Assembly (NCBI GenBank): GCA_017532885.1
Contig: JAFXIS010000028.1
Span: forward strand, 6,832 to 70,831
Direction: 5' to 3'
DNA length: 64,000 bases
DNA from: Alistipes sp.
GTDB taxonomy: Bacteria > Bacteroidota > Bacteroidia > Bacteroidales > Rikenellaceae
The notes under the pieces were generated by a model. That model saw only the letters and a program-made list of their open reading frames with translations. It was not told the DNA's origin and ran no database searches. Each line of letters starts with the position of its first letter. Positions within the stretch are counted from its first letter, which is position 1. The position numbers were made by a program, and so were the translations under genes. This document shows, in pieces, positions 8,089-16,929 of this stretch.

Positions 8089-9384
8089 ATGAACTACTCT
8101 CAAACGATTGATTATCTGTTTAATGCGTTGCCGTCATTTCAGAATGTCGGAGCCGATGCATATAAGCCGGGTTTGGAGCGTATAGCCGACTTTTGTCGCC
8201 ATTTGGGTAACCCGCATCGTAACTATTACACGATTCATGTTGCCGGCACAAACGGCAAAGGCTCGGTGTCGCATATTTTGGCGTCGGTGCTTCATGAGGC
8301 TGGTTATCGCGTGGGATTGTTTACTTCGCCGCACTTGAAGGATTTTCGTGAGCGTATTAGAGTCGATGGCGAGATGATTCCCAAGCAGAAGGTGGTCAAT
8401 TTTGTCGATAAGAACCGTGCTAAGATGGAGCAGCTCGGTTTGTCGTTCTTCGAGATGACTGCGGCAATGGCATTTGACTACTTTGCCCATAGCGATGTGG
8501 AGGTTGCCGTTATTGAGACGGGTTTGGGTGGTCGCTTGGATGCGACGAATATTATCACTCCGATTTTGAGTATCATTACAAATATCGGTCTGGAACATAC
8601 CGACTTACTGGGCGATACCATTGCAAAAATTACTGCCGAAAAAGCGGGCATTATAAAGAAGAGCGTCCCTGTGGTGATTGGCGAGGAGTCGGCGGAGTCG
8701 AATGCTGTCGTTGAGGCGCGAGCTGCGGAGCTGAAGTCGCAAGTGGTGTATGCGCAGAGGTGCTTTGAGTGCTTGTCGCACGATGCAACTGCGTCGGGAC
8801 AGCATGTGGTCCTTAAGCGCGTGAGTGATGGATATGTTTTTGATTTACAGATGGATTTGGGTGGTAGTTATCAGTATAAAAATGCTGTGACCGCAACGGC
8901 TGCGATAAATTTCCTGCACGAATCTTCTCCGCTGACAATCAGTCGTCGTGCCTTTGTTGAGGGCGTGGCTACGGTCGTAAGTTCTACTTCACTAAATGGT
9001 CGTTGGCAGGTTATCGGCGAAAAACCTGTCGTTGTGGCCGATACGGGACATAATGCTCATGGCATTGCTGCTGCATGTGAGGATTTGCACCATTTGTCAC
9101 AGCGCGTCAAGCAACTTATTTGTGTTGTCGGTTTCTCAAAGGATAAGGATATTGACGCTATTCTCGCTGCATTTCCTCGTGATGCCCGCTATATATTTAC
9201 TCAGGCGGCATCAAGCCGAGCTGCGGATGCCGAAATGGTTGCTCGAAAGGCTCAATCGGTCGGTTTGCAGGGGGAGGTCGTAGCCTCAGTTGCGGAGGCT
9301 ATGGCGCGCGCTAAAACGCTGGCTACCGCGGAGGATGCAATCTTTGTCGGAGGCAGTAACTTCGTTGTTGCTGAAGTGCTTTAG
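8089..9384 (+). CDS. folC: Folylpolyglutamate/dihydrofolate synthase
   Basis: Mur-ligase-family enzyme that adds glutamate to folates, and in bifunctional members makes dihydrofolate from dihydropteroate. It has 431 residues. The ATP-binding loop HVAGTNGKGS (residues 50-59), the KDFRERIRVDG omega region, and ETGLGGRLDATN are typical. The ATG at 8089 is chosen because the protein then begins at the conserved N-terminus; the longer frame runs back into lnt. A perfect hairpin terminator follows. Confidence 0.92.
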   Translation: MNYSQTIDYLFNALPSFQNVGADAYKPGLERIADFCRHLGNPHRNYYTIHVAGTNGKGSVSHILASVLHEAGYRVGLFTSPHLKDFRERIRVDGEMIPKQKVVNFVDKNRAKMEQLGLSFFEMTAAMAFDYFAHSDVEVAVIETGLGGRLDATNIITPILSIITNIGLEHTDLLGDTIAKITAEKAGIIKKSVPVVIGEESAESNAVVEARAAELKSQVVYAQRCFECLSHDATASGQHVVLKRVSDGYVFDLQMDLGGSYQYKNAVTATAAINFLHESSPLTISRRAFVEGVATVVSSTSLNGRWQVIGEKPVVVADTGHNAHGIAAACEDLHHLSQRVKQLICVVGFSKDKDIDAILAAFPRDARYIFTQAASSRAADAEMVARKAQSVGLQGEVVASVAEAMARAKTLATAEDAIFVGGSNFVVAEVL

Positions 9385-9396
9385 TAGAGGTGTTAT

Positions 9397-9442
9397 ATTA
9401 CACAATAAAAGCGCAGAATTTTCTGCGCTTTTATTGTGTAAT
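9397..9442. terminator. Bidirectional terminator between folC and the DUF3467 gene
   Basis: A perfect 22-bp inverted repeat (9397-9418 and 9421-9442) with a 2-nt loop and A/T-rich bases, placed between convergent genes. Its left arm with flank resembles 14659-14686. Confidence 0.85.
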
Positions 9443-9451
9443 GCTGTGAAA

Positions 9452-9769
9452 TTACGCATTTCCCATAGGACCCATGCCGAGTATGGGGTCTTCGTTTGAA
9501 TAGTGTGCGCGGGGAATTTCTATCTTGCCGATATTGCTTTCGTAGCGAGTAATATTATCCTGCAACGAGAGCAATAGACGCTTTGCATGCTCCGGCGTAA
9601 GGATAATGCGACTTTTAACCTTCGCTTTGCTTATTCCGGGGAGTAGCGTAGCAAAATCAATAATAAATTCAGATGTTGAATGCGAAATAATGGCAAGGTT
9701 AGAGTAGTGGCCCTCTGCAACCTCTTCTGTTAGCTCTATATCAAGCCCTTGCTTTTTGAGTTCTGCCAT
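9452..9769 (-). CDS. DUF3467 family protein
   Basis: Small soluble protein of 105 residues starting MAELKKQGLDIEL. The body EGHYSNLAIISHSTSEFIID and the segment SRIILTPEHAKRLLLSLQDNI are typical of DUF3467, a widespread bacterial family of unknown role. The ATG at 9769 is chosen because a -7 promoter element lies about 23 nt upstream and the extra upstream residues are not family-like. A Met/Gly/Pro tail ends the protein. Monocistronic and convergent with folC. Confidence 0.85.
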   Translation of the reverse strand: MAELKKQGLDIELTEEVAEGHYSNLAIISHSTSEFIIDFATLLPGISKAKVKSRIILTPEHAKRLLLSLQDNITRYESNIGKIEIPRAHYSNEDPILGMGPMGNA

Positions 9770-9791
9770 AATAAAAACATTTTGATATGTG

Positions 9792-9799
9792 CAAAAATA
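9792..9799 (-). promoter_or_regulatory. -7 promoter element of the DUF3467 gene
   Basis: TATTTTTG on the minus strand, about 23 nt before the start codon. Confidence 0.5.
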
Positions 9800-10016
9800 A
9801 TTGATGATGATTGACAATATTCGTTCCGCGTCGTAAAGTTTTCGATAAATTATTAACAATTTGACTCATTGTAGATACCTTGTTATCTATTTGTTGTCGT
9901 ATTTGTAGCGCATGATTTGAGGTCTACATGGTGCCATTTTGACAGTTTTGTGGCTTTGTGTAGCGAGTTGTATTACCAAAGCCATTCTAATTTTTTAATA
10001 TTTCATATTAAATTCC

Positions 10017-10024
10017 TAACTTTG
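10017..10024 (+). promoter_or_regulatory. -7 promoter element of the LysE-cmk operon
   Basis: TAACTTTG lies 24 nt before the ATG at 10049. The preceding intergenic bases (9800-10016) are AT-rich and show no other feature. Confidence 0.55.
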
Positions 10025-10048
10025 CAGTTTGAAACGAAAGTTATTGCG

Positions 10049-10714
10049 ATGTTGGTAAATATAATTGAAGTTTTTCTTAAGGGTTTGTGCGTAGGGCTTG
10101 CCTCGTCGATTACGGTGGGACCTGTTGCTGTGTTGTGTATTCAGCGTACGCTGAGCAAGGATCGCCGTGCCGGTTTGGTGTCGGGACTTGGTGTTGCGTG
10201 TGCCGATATGCTTATGGCGATTATCGCCTTTTTCTTCTACTCGATGTTGCAGGCACAAATCGAGGAGTATAGCGTAATCTTGCAGGTTGTAGGAGGTATT
10301 TTCGTGGTTATTGTCGGAGTATATATCTTCTTTCAGAATCCTGTACCGCAGATTCGCAAGAATCGCGCGGGAAAGAGTGACCCTTGGCAGGATTTCTCTT
10401 CGATGTTTGCCTTTACGCTCGCCAATTTCATTGTCGTGATACCCTACCTGTTGGCATTCTTTGCCATGTTTAATGTCGGCATGCACTCCGAGGGTGAAGA
10501 TATGGCTTCGTTGGCTCGCAGTGGTATGACGATTTTGGGATTCTTGGCAGGTGCCGTGTTATGGTGGACACTGCTTACTTTTACGATAGATTTCTTCCGC
10601 CGTCGTTTCCGCCCTCGCCATATGCTTACGATAAATCATGTGGCAGGCGTGATTATCGCCGTGCTGGGAATATATACCATTTTGTCTACATTCATTAATA
10701 TTTTACCACAATAA
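10049..10714 (+). CDS. LysE family transporter
   Basis: Membrane exporter of the LysE/RhtB superfamily, 221 residues, with about six hydrophobic segments. The N-terminal signature ASSITVGPVAVLCIQRTLSK is characteristic. Family members export amino acids or related small molecules; the substrate is not predictable here. ATG 10049 gives the normal N-terminus, and longer in-frame starts precede the promoter. Its stop overlaps the cmk start by one base (TAATG), indicating translational coupling. Confidence 0.87.
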   Translation: MLVNIIEVFLKGLCVGLASSITVGPVAVLCIQRTLSKDRRAGLVSGLGVACADMLMAIIAFFFYSMLQAQIEEYSVILQVVGGIFVVIVGVYIFFQNPVPQIRKNRAGKSDPWQDFSSMFAFTLANFIVVIPYLLAFFAMFNVGMHSEGEDMASLARSGMTILGFLAGAVLWWTLLTFTIDFFRRRFRPRHMLTINHVAGVIIAVLGIYTILSTFINILPQ

Positions 10715-11421
10715 TGAGTAATCAGAACAATAAAAAGATAGTTATTGCCATTGACGGCTTCTCGTCATGCGGCAAGAGTACATTTGCCAAGGCTATTGCA
10801 GCCCGATTGGGATATATCTTCATCGACACCGGAGCGATGTATCGCGCTGTGACGCTCTATGCTTTGGAGCATGGTGCAATACGCTCGGGAATTGTAGATG
10901 AGGATGCTGTGGAGGCTCTTTTGCCGGAGATTGAGATTACTTTCCGCTTCAATCCGCGTCGCGGCGCGAGTGATATCTATGTGAATGGCGATTTGGCCGA
11001 GGGACGCATTCGCTCTATCGAGGTGAGCAACTGCGTGAGTGGCGTGAGTTCGATTCGTGCCGTTCGAGAGAAACTTGTGGCTATGCAGCAGAGCATGGGC
11101 CGCGAGAGGGGTGTTGTGATGGATGGTCGCGATATCGGAACGGTGGTTTTCCCCGATGCGGAGCTTAAGATTTTCATGACAGCCGATGCGGAGGTGCGTG
11201 CCAAGCGTCGTTATGCCGAGCTTACTGCCAAGGGCGACGATGTAACTTTGGAGGAGATTATCGAAAATGTTGTGTCGCGCGATAAGGCCGATATGAGCCG
11301 TGCAATCTCGCCGTTGCGTCAGGCAGAGGATGCCATTGTGTTGGATAACAGCTATATGAGCGTCGAGGAGCAGATGGAGTGGTTTATGCAGCGATATGAG
11401 GCTGTAACTTTGGAGAAGTAA
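10714..11421 (+). CDS. cmk: Cytidylate kinase
   Basis: Phosphorylates CMP and dCMP with ATP in pyrimidine nucleotide supply. It has 235 residues, the family norm. The P-loop DGFSSCGKST (residues 15-24), DTGAMYRAVT, the DGRDIGT motif, and a lid region KRRYAEL are visible. It sits between a LysE exporter and ispH; the combination cmk-ispH recurs in Bacteroidota. Confidence 0.94.
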   Translation: MSNQNNKKIVIAIDGFSSCGKSTFAKAIAARLGYIFIDTGAMYRAVTLYALEHGAIRSGIVDEDAVEALLPEIEITFRFNPRRGASDIYVNGDLAEGRIRSIEVSNCVSGVSSIRAVREKLVAMQQSMGRERGVVMDGRDIGTVVFPDAELKIFMTADAEVRAKRRYAELTAKGDDVTLEEIIENVVSRDKADMSRAISPLRQAEDAIVLDNSYMSVEEQMEWFMQRYEAVTLEK

Positions 11422-11451
11422 GCCATCGAGGCTTTCGCGGATTGTAGAGTT

Positions 11452-12315
11452 ATGAGGGTTGAGATTGATAAAGGCTCGGGGTTCTGTTTCGGTGTGGTTC
11501 GCGCCATTACCAAAGCGGAGAAGGCTCTTGAAGAGTTGGGTGGCGATGTCTGCTCGTTGGGCGATATTGTCCATAATCGTGTGGAGGTGCAGCGCTTGGA
11601 GCGTTTGGGCTTGCGCACCGTTACACACGACGATATGGAGCATCTCGAGGGGCGTCATCTCTTTATCCGGGCGCATGGCGAGCCCCCTTCGACTTATGAG
11701 CGTGCAGCCCGATTGGGCGTAAATATAATAGATGCGACATGCCCCGTGGTGGCGCAGCTGCAACGCAAGGTTGTGGAGGCTCACCGAAAGATGCAGCAGG
11801 TAGGCGGCAGCGTTGTGATATTGGGAAAACGCGGCCATGCCGAGGTTGTGGGCCTTACAGGTCAGGTTGCCGAGCCTACAATCGTAGTTGAGAGTGAGGA
11901 TGATTTGGCGCAGGTGGATTTCTCGCGTCCGATATTCTTCCTTTCGCAAACTACGCAGAGCATTGCTCTGTTTGAGCGATTGGTGAGCATTATGCGCGAG
12001 CGCATGGCGGCAGGGGCTACACTTACAGTGGATGATACGATTTGTCGCAGGGTGTCGAATCGCGAAATTGCACTGAAGGAGTTTGCCGTGCATTACGATG
12101 TGATAATTTTCGTCTGCGGTCGCAAGTCGAGCAACGGAAAGGTGTTGTTTGAGGTTTGTCGTGAGGTGAATCCTCGAAGCTATCAGGTTGAGGATGAGGG
12201 CGAACTTCAAGACGAGTGGTTTGCCAAGTGCCAAAGCGTAGGTATTTGTGGCGCAACATCTACGCCTGCGTGGCTTATGGAGCGTGTCGCCGAATCCATA
12301 AGGGTGAATTATTAG
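11452..12315 (+). CDS. ispH: 4-hydroxy-3-methylbut-2-enyl diphosphate reductase
   Basis: Iron-sulfur enzyme of the last step of the MEP isoprenoid pathway, yielding IPP and DMAPP. It has 287 residues. The three conserved cluster cysteines are Cys12 (GFCFGV), Cys97 (DATCPVV) and Cys198 (DTICRR), and the HGEPPSTYE and LSQTTQS motifs are present. dxs, the first enzyme of the pathway, is at 34.4 kb. It starts 30 nt after cmk. Confidence 0.94.
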   Translation: MRVEIDKGSGFCFGVVRAITKAEKALEELGGDVCSLGDIVHNRVEVQRLERLGLRTVTHDDMEHLEGRHLFIRAHGEPPSTYERAARLGVNIIDATCPVVAQLQRKVVEAHRKMQQVGGSVVILGKRGHAEVVGLTGQVAEPTIVVESEDDLAQVDFSRPIFFLSQTTQSIALFERLVSIMRERMAAGATLTVDDTICRRVSNREIALKEFAVHYDVIIFVCGRKSSNGKVLFEVCREVNPRSYQVEDEGELQDEWFAKCQSVGICGATSTPAWLMERVAESIRVNY

Positions 12316-12356
12316 TAACGGGTTAAGAGAAAGAACATTACCGAGAAGATAGATTT

Positions 12357-12396
12357 TTTACGGAGTAATATAAAGGGTTTTACGGAGTAATATAAC
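12357..12396 (+). repeat. 18-bp direct repeat upstream of the small membrane gene
   Basis: TTTTACGGAGTAATATAA occurs at about 12357-12374 and again at about 12378-12395. It lies just upstream of the start codon at 12414. Confidence 0.7.
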
Positions 12397-12413
12397 ATTA
12401 AAATATAGTGATT

Positions 12414-12890
12414 ATGAGATACCTTCTTCGAGCAGTGAAATATTTTTGTGCCTTCTGCGTTTTGTATATAGCACTTGTATGGTTGGGTGTAAAATCGCAG
12501 GGCGCAGGAGTGTCGGTGTGGGACTCTATCGTCGCGACGATGTCTGTTACGCGCGGCTGGATGCTTGCCGGAGCTGTTGTGTTGCTTTCGGCTCTGTATC
12601 CTCGTTTCGGATTTATGACACGCCGCGTGGAGTGCGATATGACGGAGGATAGAGAGCAGCTGCTTGCTGCATTTACTATGGCGGGCTTTGTTCTGCGTGA
12701 GGAGAGTGATGGAAGAATGATTTTCCGTGGCGACAATCTTATGCGTCGTATTTTGATGCTTTGCGAAGATGAGATTGTAGTCGAGCAATATGGCCAGTGG
12801 GTAGATATTAAGGGTATTCGTCGTGGCGTGGCAAATGCCGCCTACCGCTTGGAGCTATATATGGAGAATAAACAACGCGGCGAGGAATAA
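12414..12890 (+). CDS. Small membrane protein of unknown function
   Basis: 158 residues. Two hydrophobic segments (about residues 5-22 and 43-60) precede a soluble C-terminal part of about 90 residues with alternating charged and hydrophobic residues. I do not recognise the family. ATG 12414 is preferred to the in-frame GTG at 12408. It lies between ispH and an S41 protease on the same strand, and its ends carry two separate short tandem duplications. Confidence 0.65.
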   Translation: MRYLLRAVKYFCAFCVLYIALVWLGVKSQGAGVSVWDSIVATMSVTRGWMLAGAVVLLSALYPRFGFMTRRVECDMTEDREQLLAAFTMAGFVLREESDGRMIFRGDNLMRRILMLCEDEIVVEQYGQWVDIKGIRRGVANAAYRLELYMENKQRGEE

Positions 12891-12914
12891 ATCATGCGGC
12901 GAGGAATAAATCAT
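12877..12914 (+). repeat. Perfect 19-bp tandem duplication
   Basis: GCGGCGAGGAATAAATCAT is repeated head to tail at 12877-12895 and 12896-12914. The first unit contains the stop codon of the small membrane gene. Confidence 0.85.
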
Positions 12915-12929
12915 TAGGTTAGCAAGGAG

Positions 12930-14615
12930 ATGAGTAAGAAAACGGGAAAACGATATGCACGATTGGGCGTTGTGGCGCTTGTGGTGGCTACAATTCTTAC
13001 AGGCGTGTGGGCTACGAAAGATGATTTCGGCCTGGGACGCAACATGGAGATAATGGTCAATATGATGCGTGAACTCTCGTCGATGTATGTCGATGAGGTG
13101 AGCTCCGATAAACTTATGGACGATGGTGCTGCCGGTATGGTGCGCAACCTCGATCCTTATACGCAGTTTATGTCGGAGAAGGAGATGGATGAATTTGAGT
13201 TGCAGGCTACGGGTAAGTATGGCGGCATTGGCGCTACGATTCGCATGAAGCGCGACAGCAGTGGTGTCGTGGTGGCTCAACCATATAAGGGTACACCTTC
13301 CGATTTGGCGGGTTTGAAGATTGGCGACCGCTTCCTCTTAATTGATGGAGAGGATGTTACGAAGGCTACGACTGCCGATATATCATCTCGCCTAAAGGGT
13401 GTGCCGGGTACAAAGGTTAAACTCCGCATCGAACGCATGATGACGGGTGAGGAGGTCGATTTGGAACTTACTCGTGCCCGTATAGCTATCCCCGGAGTGC
13501 CATATTCGGGATATGTAGCAGATGGAATAGGTTATATCGCCCACAATGATTTTACGGATGGTTGCTACGATGAAATGCGTGCCGCTGTGGAGCGTTTGAA
13601 TCAAAGTGGAGAGTTGCGGGGCTTAATTCTGGACTATCGCGATAATGGAGGCGGTAGCTTGCCGGAGGCAGTGAAGATTCTCTCGATGTTCCTGCCTAAG
13701 GGTACCGAGGTCGTAACGATGAAGGGGCGTTCAAGCAGTGCTACGCGACGACATCTTACCGAGACAAACCCTGTGCTTGCGGATGTACCTATCGTCGTGC
13801 TGATAAATGGCAATAGCGCTTCGGCAGCCGAGATTGTGAGTGGAGCGTTGCAGGATATGGATAGGGCGGTGCTTATGGGACAGCGCTCATATGGCAAGGG
13901 CTTGGTGCAGACGGTCGTACCATTGGGTTATAATGCCTTTTTGAAGGTTACTACCTCGAAATATTATATCCCCTCGGGTCGTTGTATTCAGCGTATAAAC
14001 TATTCGTCACACGATGGCACAACCTCCGAAATGGTCCCCGACTCTTTGATGCGAGAGTTTAAGACGCGCAATGGTCGCAAGGTCTACGAAGGTAAAGGTT
14101 TGATGCCCGATGTTAAAACCGATGCGGATTATATCTCGACCTTTGCCGTAATGCTCTACAATTTAGGCTATGTCGAGGATTTCTTGGATGGATATATGCG
14201 TCGTAACCCCGACCAGAAGATTGATAATCGTACATTCTCGATTACGGATGCCGACTATGAGGATTTTGTGAAGTATATGGAGGATAAGTCGGTGCCTTAT
14301 GAGTCGCGTACGCGCATGGCGTTTGATGTGCTGAAAAAGTGCTCGGAGGAGGAGCGCTACGATGCCGACTTTACCGAGGATTTGGCTCGCTTGGAGTCGA
14401 AACTCAAGGATCAGAAGGCCGATAACCTGCGTCGCTACCGTAGCGAGATAACCGATATGCTTAACAACGATATCGTCCTGCGCCATAACTATTATGAGGG
14501 TGTCGTAGAGCACAATATCGCATCCGATAGTACGATACACAAGGCGGTGGAGTTGTTGCGCGATAAGGAGCGTTATGAGCATATCCTCGCAGAACAGGAT
14601 ACGGCTAAAAATTAG
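12930..14615 (+). CDS. S41 family C-terminal processing protease
   Basis: Periplasmic serine protease of the CtpA/Prc class, 561 residues. An N-terminal membrane anchor (about 11-28) is followed by the N-terminal tail-specific protease region, a PDZ domain (about 90-165), and the S41 core. The dyad is Ser298 in NSASAAE and Lys323 in RSYGKG, with the 25-residue spacing seen in Prc. The C-terminal 140 residues are a charged helical extension. A second S41 protease at 61192 is only distantly similar outside the core. The substrate is unknown. Confidence 0.9.
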   Translation: MSKKTGKRYARLGVVALVVATILTGVWATKDDFGLGRNMEIMVNMMRELSSMYVDEVSSDKLMDDGAAGMVRNLDPYTQFMSEKEMDEFELQATGKYGGIGATIRMKRDSSGVVVAQPYKGTPSDLAGLKIGDRFLLIDGEDVTKATTADISSRLKGVPGTKVKLRIERMMTGEEVDLELTRARIAIPGVPYSGYVADGIGYIAHNDFTDGCYDEMRAAVERLNQSGELRGLILDYRDNGGGSLPEAVKILSMFLPKGTEVVTMKGRSSSATRRHLTETNPVLADVPIVVLINGNSASAAEIVSGALQDMDRAVLMGQRSYGKGLVQTVVPLGYNAFLKVTTSKYYIPSGRCIQRINYSSHDGTTSEMVPDSLMREFKTRNGRKVYEGKGLMPDVKTDADYISTFAVMLYNLGYVEDFLDGYMRRNPDQKIDNRTFSITDADYEDFVKYMEDKSVPYESRTRMAFDVLKKCSEEERYDADFTEDLARLESKLKDQKADNLRRYRSEITDMLNNDIVLRHNYYEGVVEHNIASDSTIHKAVELLRDKERYEHILAEQDTAKN

Positions 14616-14642
14616 TTATATATAAACTTTTGCGCAAGTATA

Positions 14643-14706
14643 GTCACTCTGAGGGAAGAGAGGTATTATATTACACAATAAATAAGCAACCGAGAGAGTC
14701 TAATAA
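14643..14706. repeat. Partial copy of the MITE-like repeat with an inserted segment
   Basis: GTCACTCTGAGGGA (14643-14656) and CCGAGAGAGTCTAATAA (14690-14706) match the core of the repeats at 3.2 and 44.1 kb. Between them lies 14659-14686, which matches 9386-9410 (AGAGGTnTTATATTACACAA core). The piece appears to be a mosaic. Confidence 0.55.
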
Positions 14707-14765
14707 AGAGCGAAGAGAAGTTAAAGAATTTATCGCATACGCAAAAATAGTGCATAAATAGGGTT

Positions 14766-15947
14766 ATGAAGAAGTTCTTGGGCCTAAGTAAAATATCGTT
14801 TCGCAGTCGTATGTCAATTCTTGTTATAGGATTGATATTGGCTGTGATGTCGTTGGTCTATACCAATTTCTTGGCCGAGGTGTTGCGCGAAAAGGAGCAG
14901 AACGATGTGCGATTGTGGGTTGCCGCGATGGAGCGAGTGAGCCGCGAGGCATTTGGCAATTACCATGTAGACCCGCTTATCTCGCATATTGTAAGTACGC
15001 AGAATAATATTCCGTTTATCATCACCGACGAAAACCTGAATCTCATAATGAGTAACCGCATCGCGGAGGATGTGTTAGAAAACCCCGAGAAGTTCCGTCG
15101 TAAATTGAATGAACTCACCGAGGAGAACACCCCTCGTACGGTGCGCCTTATGTGGTCGGGAGGACATAGCCACATTATTTTCTATGGTAGCTCGGACTTG
15201 CTTACGGCGCTATACTATTTCCCCTATGTTCAGTGGCTGATTATCGCCATATTTATTCTGTTTACATATATCGCTCTGCAATCCACCAAGCAGGATGAGC
15301 AAAATCGCGTGTGGATAGGCTTGGCGAAGGAGACGGCTCATCAGTTGGGTACTCCTATCTCGTCGCTATTGGGTTGGGTAGAGTATCTTCGTCAGATGGA
15401 GGTCGATTCTACGGCTGTGGATGAGATGAACAAAGATTTATCGCACCTGATGAAGATTGTGGACCGCTTCTCGAAGATTGGCTCCGAAACGGTACTTACG
15501 CCCAATAATATCAATGAGGTTGTGGGTGAAACGGTGATGTATTTCCGTAAGCGTATTCCGCGCCATGTGACGCTCTCGTATAATGGTCTTGCGATGGCCC
15601 CCGTGAAGGCAAATGTCAATGTTGCGCTCTTTGAGTGGGTCGTGGAGAATCTGCTGAAAAATGCTTTGGATGCCATGCAGGGTCACGGAGAGATAGATGT
15701 GAATATCTCGTCGAACGACAAGCATATAATGATAGATGTTCATGATACGGGTAAGGGTATTCCTAAAGGTAGCTGGAAACGCATCTTCGAACCCGGATTT
15801 ACAACGAAAACGCGTGGCTGGGGCTTGGGCCTCTCGCTCTCGCGTCGTATTGTCGAGGATTATCATCATGGCCATATCGCTGTGGCAAAGTCAGAGGTGG
15901 GGCATGGTACAACCTTTCGTATAACCCTTAAACGCGTGGTGGAGTAA
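14766..15947 (+). CDS. Orphan sensor histidine kinase
   Basis: Membrane-bound kinase of 393 residues. A transmembrane helix at about 16-36, a periplasmic sensor region of about 110 residues, and a second helix at about 151-170 precede the kinase core. The phosphoacceptor is His192 in AKETAHQLGTPISSL. The ATPase domain has the N box ENLLKNALDAM, the G1 box DTGKGIP, an F box (IFEPGFTTK) and the G2 box GWGLGLSLS. No response regulator is in the window. Its stop overlaps the next start (TAATG), so it is translated together with the DUF4271 and hemD genes. Confidence 0.9.
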   Translation: MKKFLGLSKISFRSRMSILVIGLILAVMSLVYTNFLAEVLREKEQNDVRLWVAAMERVSREAFGNYHVDPLISHIVSTQNNIPFIITDENLNLIMSNRIAEDVLENPEKFRRKLNELTEENTPRTVRLMWSGGHSHIIFYGSSDLLTALYYFPYVQWLIIAIFILFTYIALQSTKQDEQNRVWIGLAKETAHQLGTPISSLLGWVEYLRQMEVDSTAVDEMNKDLSHLMKIVDRFSKIGSETVLTPNNINEVVGETVMYFRKRIPRHVTLSYNGLAMAPVKANVNVALFEWVVENLLKNALDAMQGHGEIDVNISSNDKHIMIDVHDTGKGIPKGSWKRIFEPGFTTKTRGWGLGLSLSRRIVEDYHHGHIAVAKSEVGHGTTFRITLKRVVE

Positions 15948-16915
15948 TGCCTGCAAAGATTGATACAACTATGCAATCGCATGTGGTGGATAGCCTCATG
16001 ACGGACTCTCTGCGCCTATCGGCCGATGTAAATGTGGTGGATAGCCTCTCGGGTGTGGGGTATAAGGACTTCTCGTTGTCGGAGGCTGCAGCAATTGAGG
16101 CGCAGTCGGAAGTGAGTGAGATGATATATCGTGACACGACCGCAGATGCGGTTTTCGGCAGTGATGCTACGCTTGCAGAAGGGGTGCGACTGCTTGAGGG
16201 TGGAGTACCTGCCGATAGCTATATGCCTATGGCTGATGTCGCAGCCGAAGGTTGGCTTTCGTTGGATTTGGTGCTTAATGCGGGCATTTTTATAGTTGTT
16301 GCAGCCTATATGTTTTGCCTATATCGCTACTATTACGATGTTATTGCATTGATACACTCCTCATGGCAGCGTAATGCTCCTACAAATAGGGACGACGAGC
16401 GCCGCCGTAGCGATATCTTCTATGGCTTTTTGGGTAAAATATTCCTCTTGGGCATAGGTTTCGTAGGCGTTTTTGCTTCGATATGGGCTATTCGCCATGG
16501 AGGGTTGGCGTTTGATGTGACGCAGGATTATGAGGTGCTAACACCTTTTATCGGAATGTTGTTATTCGTAGCATTAGTCCTCGTGCAGTATATTATGTTG
16601 CTACTTGCGGGTTTTGTTACGCGCTCCATACCGTTAGTGTCGTCACTTATGCGCATGCGCCTTGTATACTTTGTCTTTGCTACGATTGCCGTAGCTCCCT
16701 TGTTGCTTGTGGCGCAACTCACCGACCAATATGTCGCAGTGTGGCATATTGTAACATATTTGGTCGCATTTGTCGTGATTATCCTATATTTACGCGAAAG
16801 TGTCGAGTTGTTTATTTCTAAAAAAATTTCAATTTTGCATTGGATTTTGTACCTTTGCACCGTCGAAATTCTACCGCTCACTCTGCTGTGGCAGATTGTG
16901 TTGCGGTTGGGATAA
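15947..16915 (+). CDS. DUF4271 membrane protein
   Basis: 322 residues. About 100 polar residues at the N-terminus, rich in Asp and Ser, are followed by about six to seven hydrophobic segments. The combination just upstream of hemD in Bacteroidota identifies it as DUF4271, a family of unknown function. It overlaps the histidine kinase gene by one base, and hemD starts 14 nt downstream. Its own 3' end appears to contain the hemD promoter. Confidence 0.8.
   Translation: MPAKIDTTMQSHVVDSLMTDSLRLSADVNVVDSLSGVGYKDFSLSEAAAIEAQSEVSEMIYRDTTADAVFGSDATLAEGVRLLEGGVPADSYMPMADVAAEGWLSLDLVLNAGIFIVVAAYMFCLYRYYYDVIALIHSSWQRNAPTNRDDERRRSDIFYGFLGKIFLLGIGFVGVFASIWAIRHGGLAFDVTQDYEVLTPFIGMLLFVALVLVQYIMLLLAGFVTRSIPLVSSLMRMRLVYFVFATIAVAPLLLVAQLTDQYVAVWHIVTYLVAFVVIILYLRESVELFISKKISILHWILYLCTVEILPLTLLWQIVLRLG
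16850..16857 (+). promoter_or_regulatory. Candidate internal promoter for hemD
   Basis: TACCTTTG (TAnnTTTG) lies inside the 3' end of the DUF4271 gene, 72 nt before hemD. The surrounding sequence is unusually AT-rich for this genome. Confidence 0.45.
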
Positions 16916-16929
16916 TAAATTAGTATAGA

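Noticed and set aside
10765..12234. A 489-codon open frame on the minus strand
   Set aside because: It is antisense to cmk and ispH, both intact, and shows no recognisable protein features.
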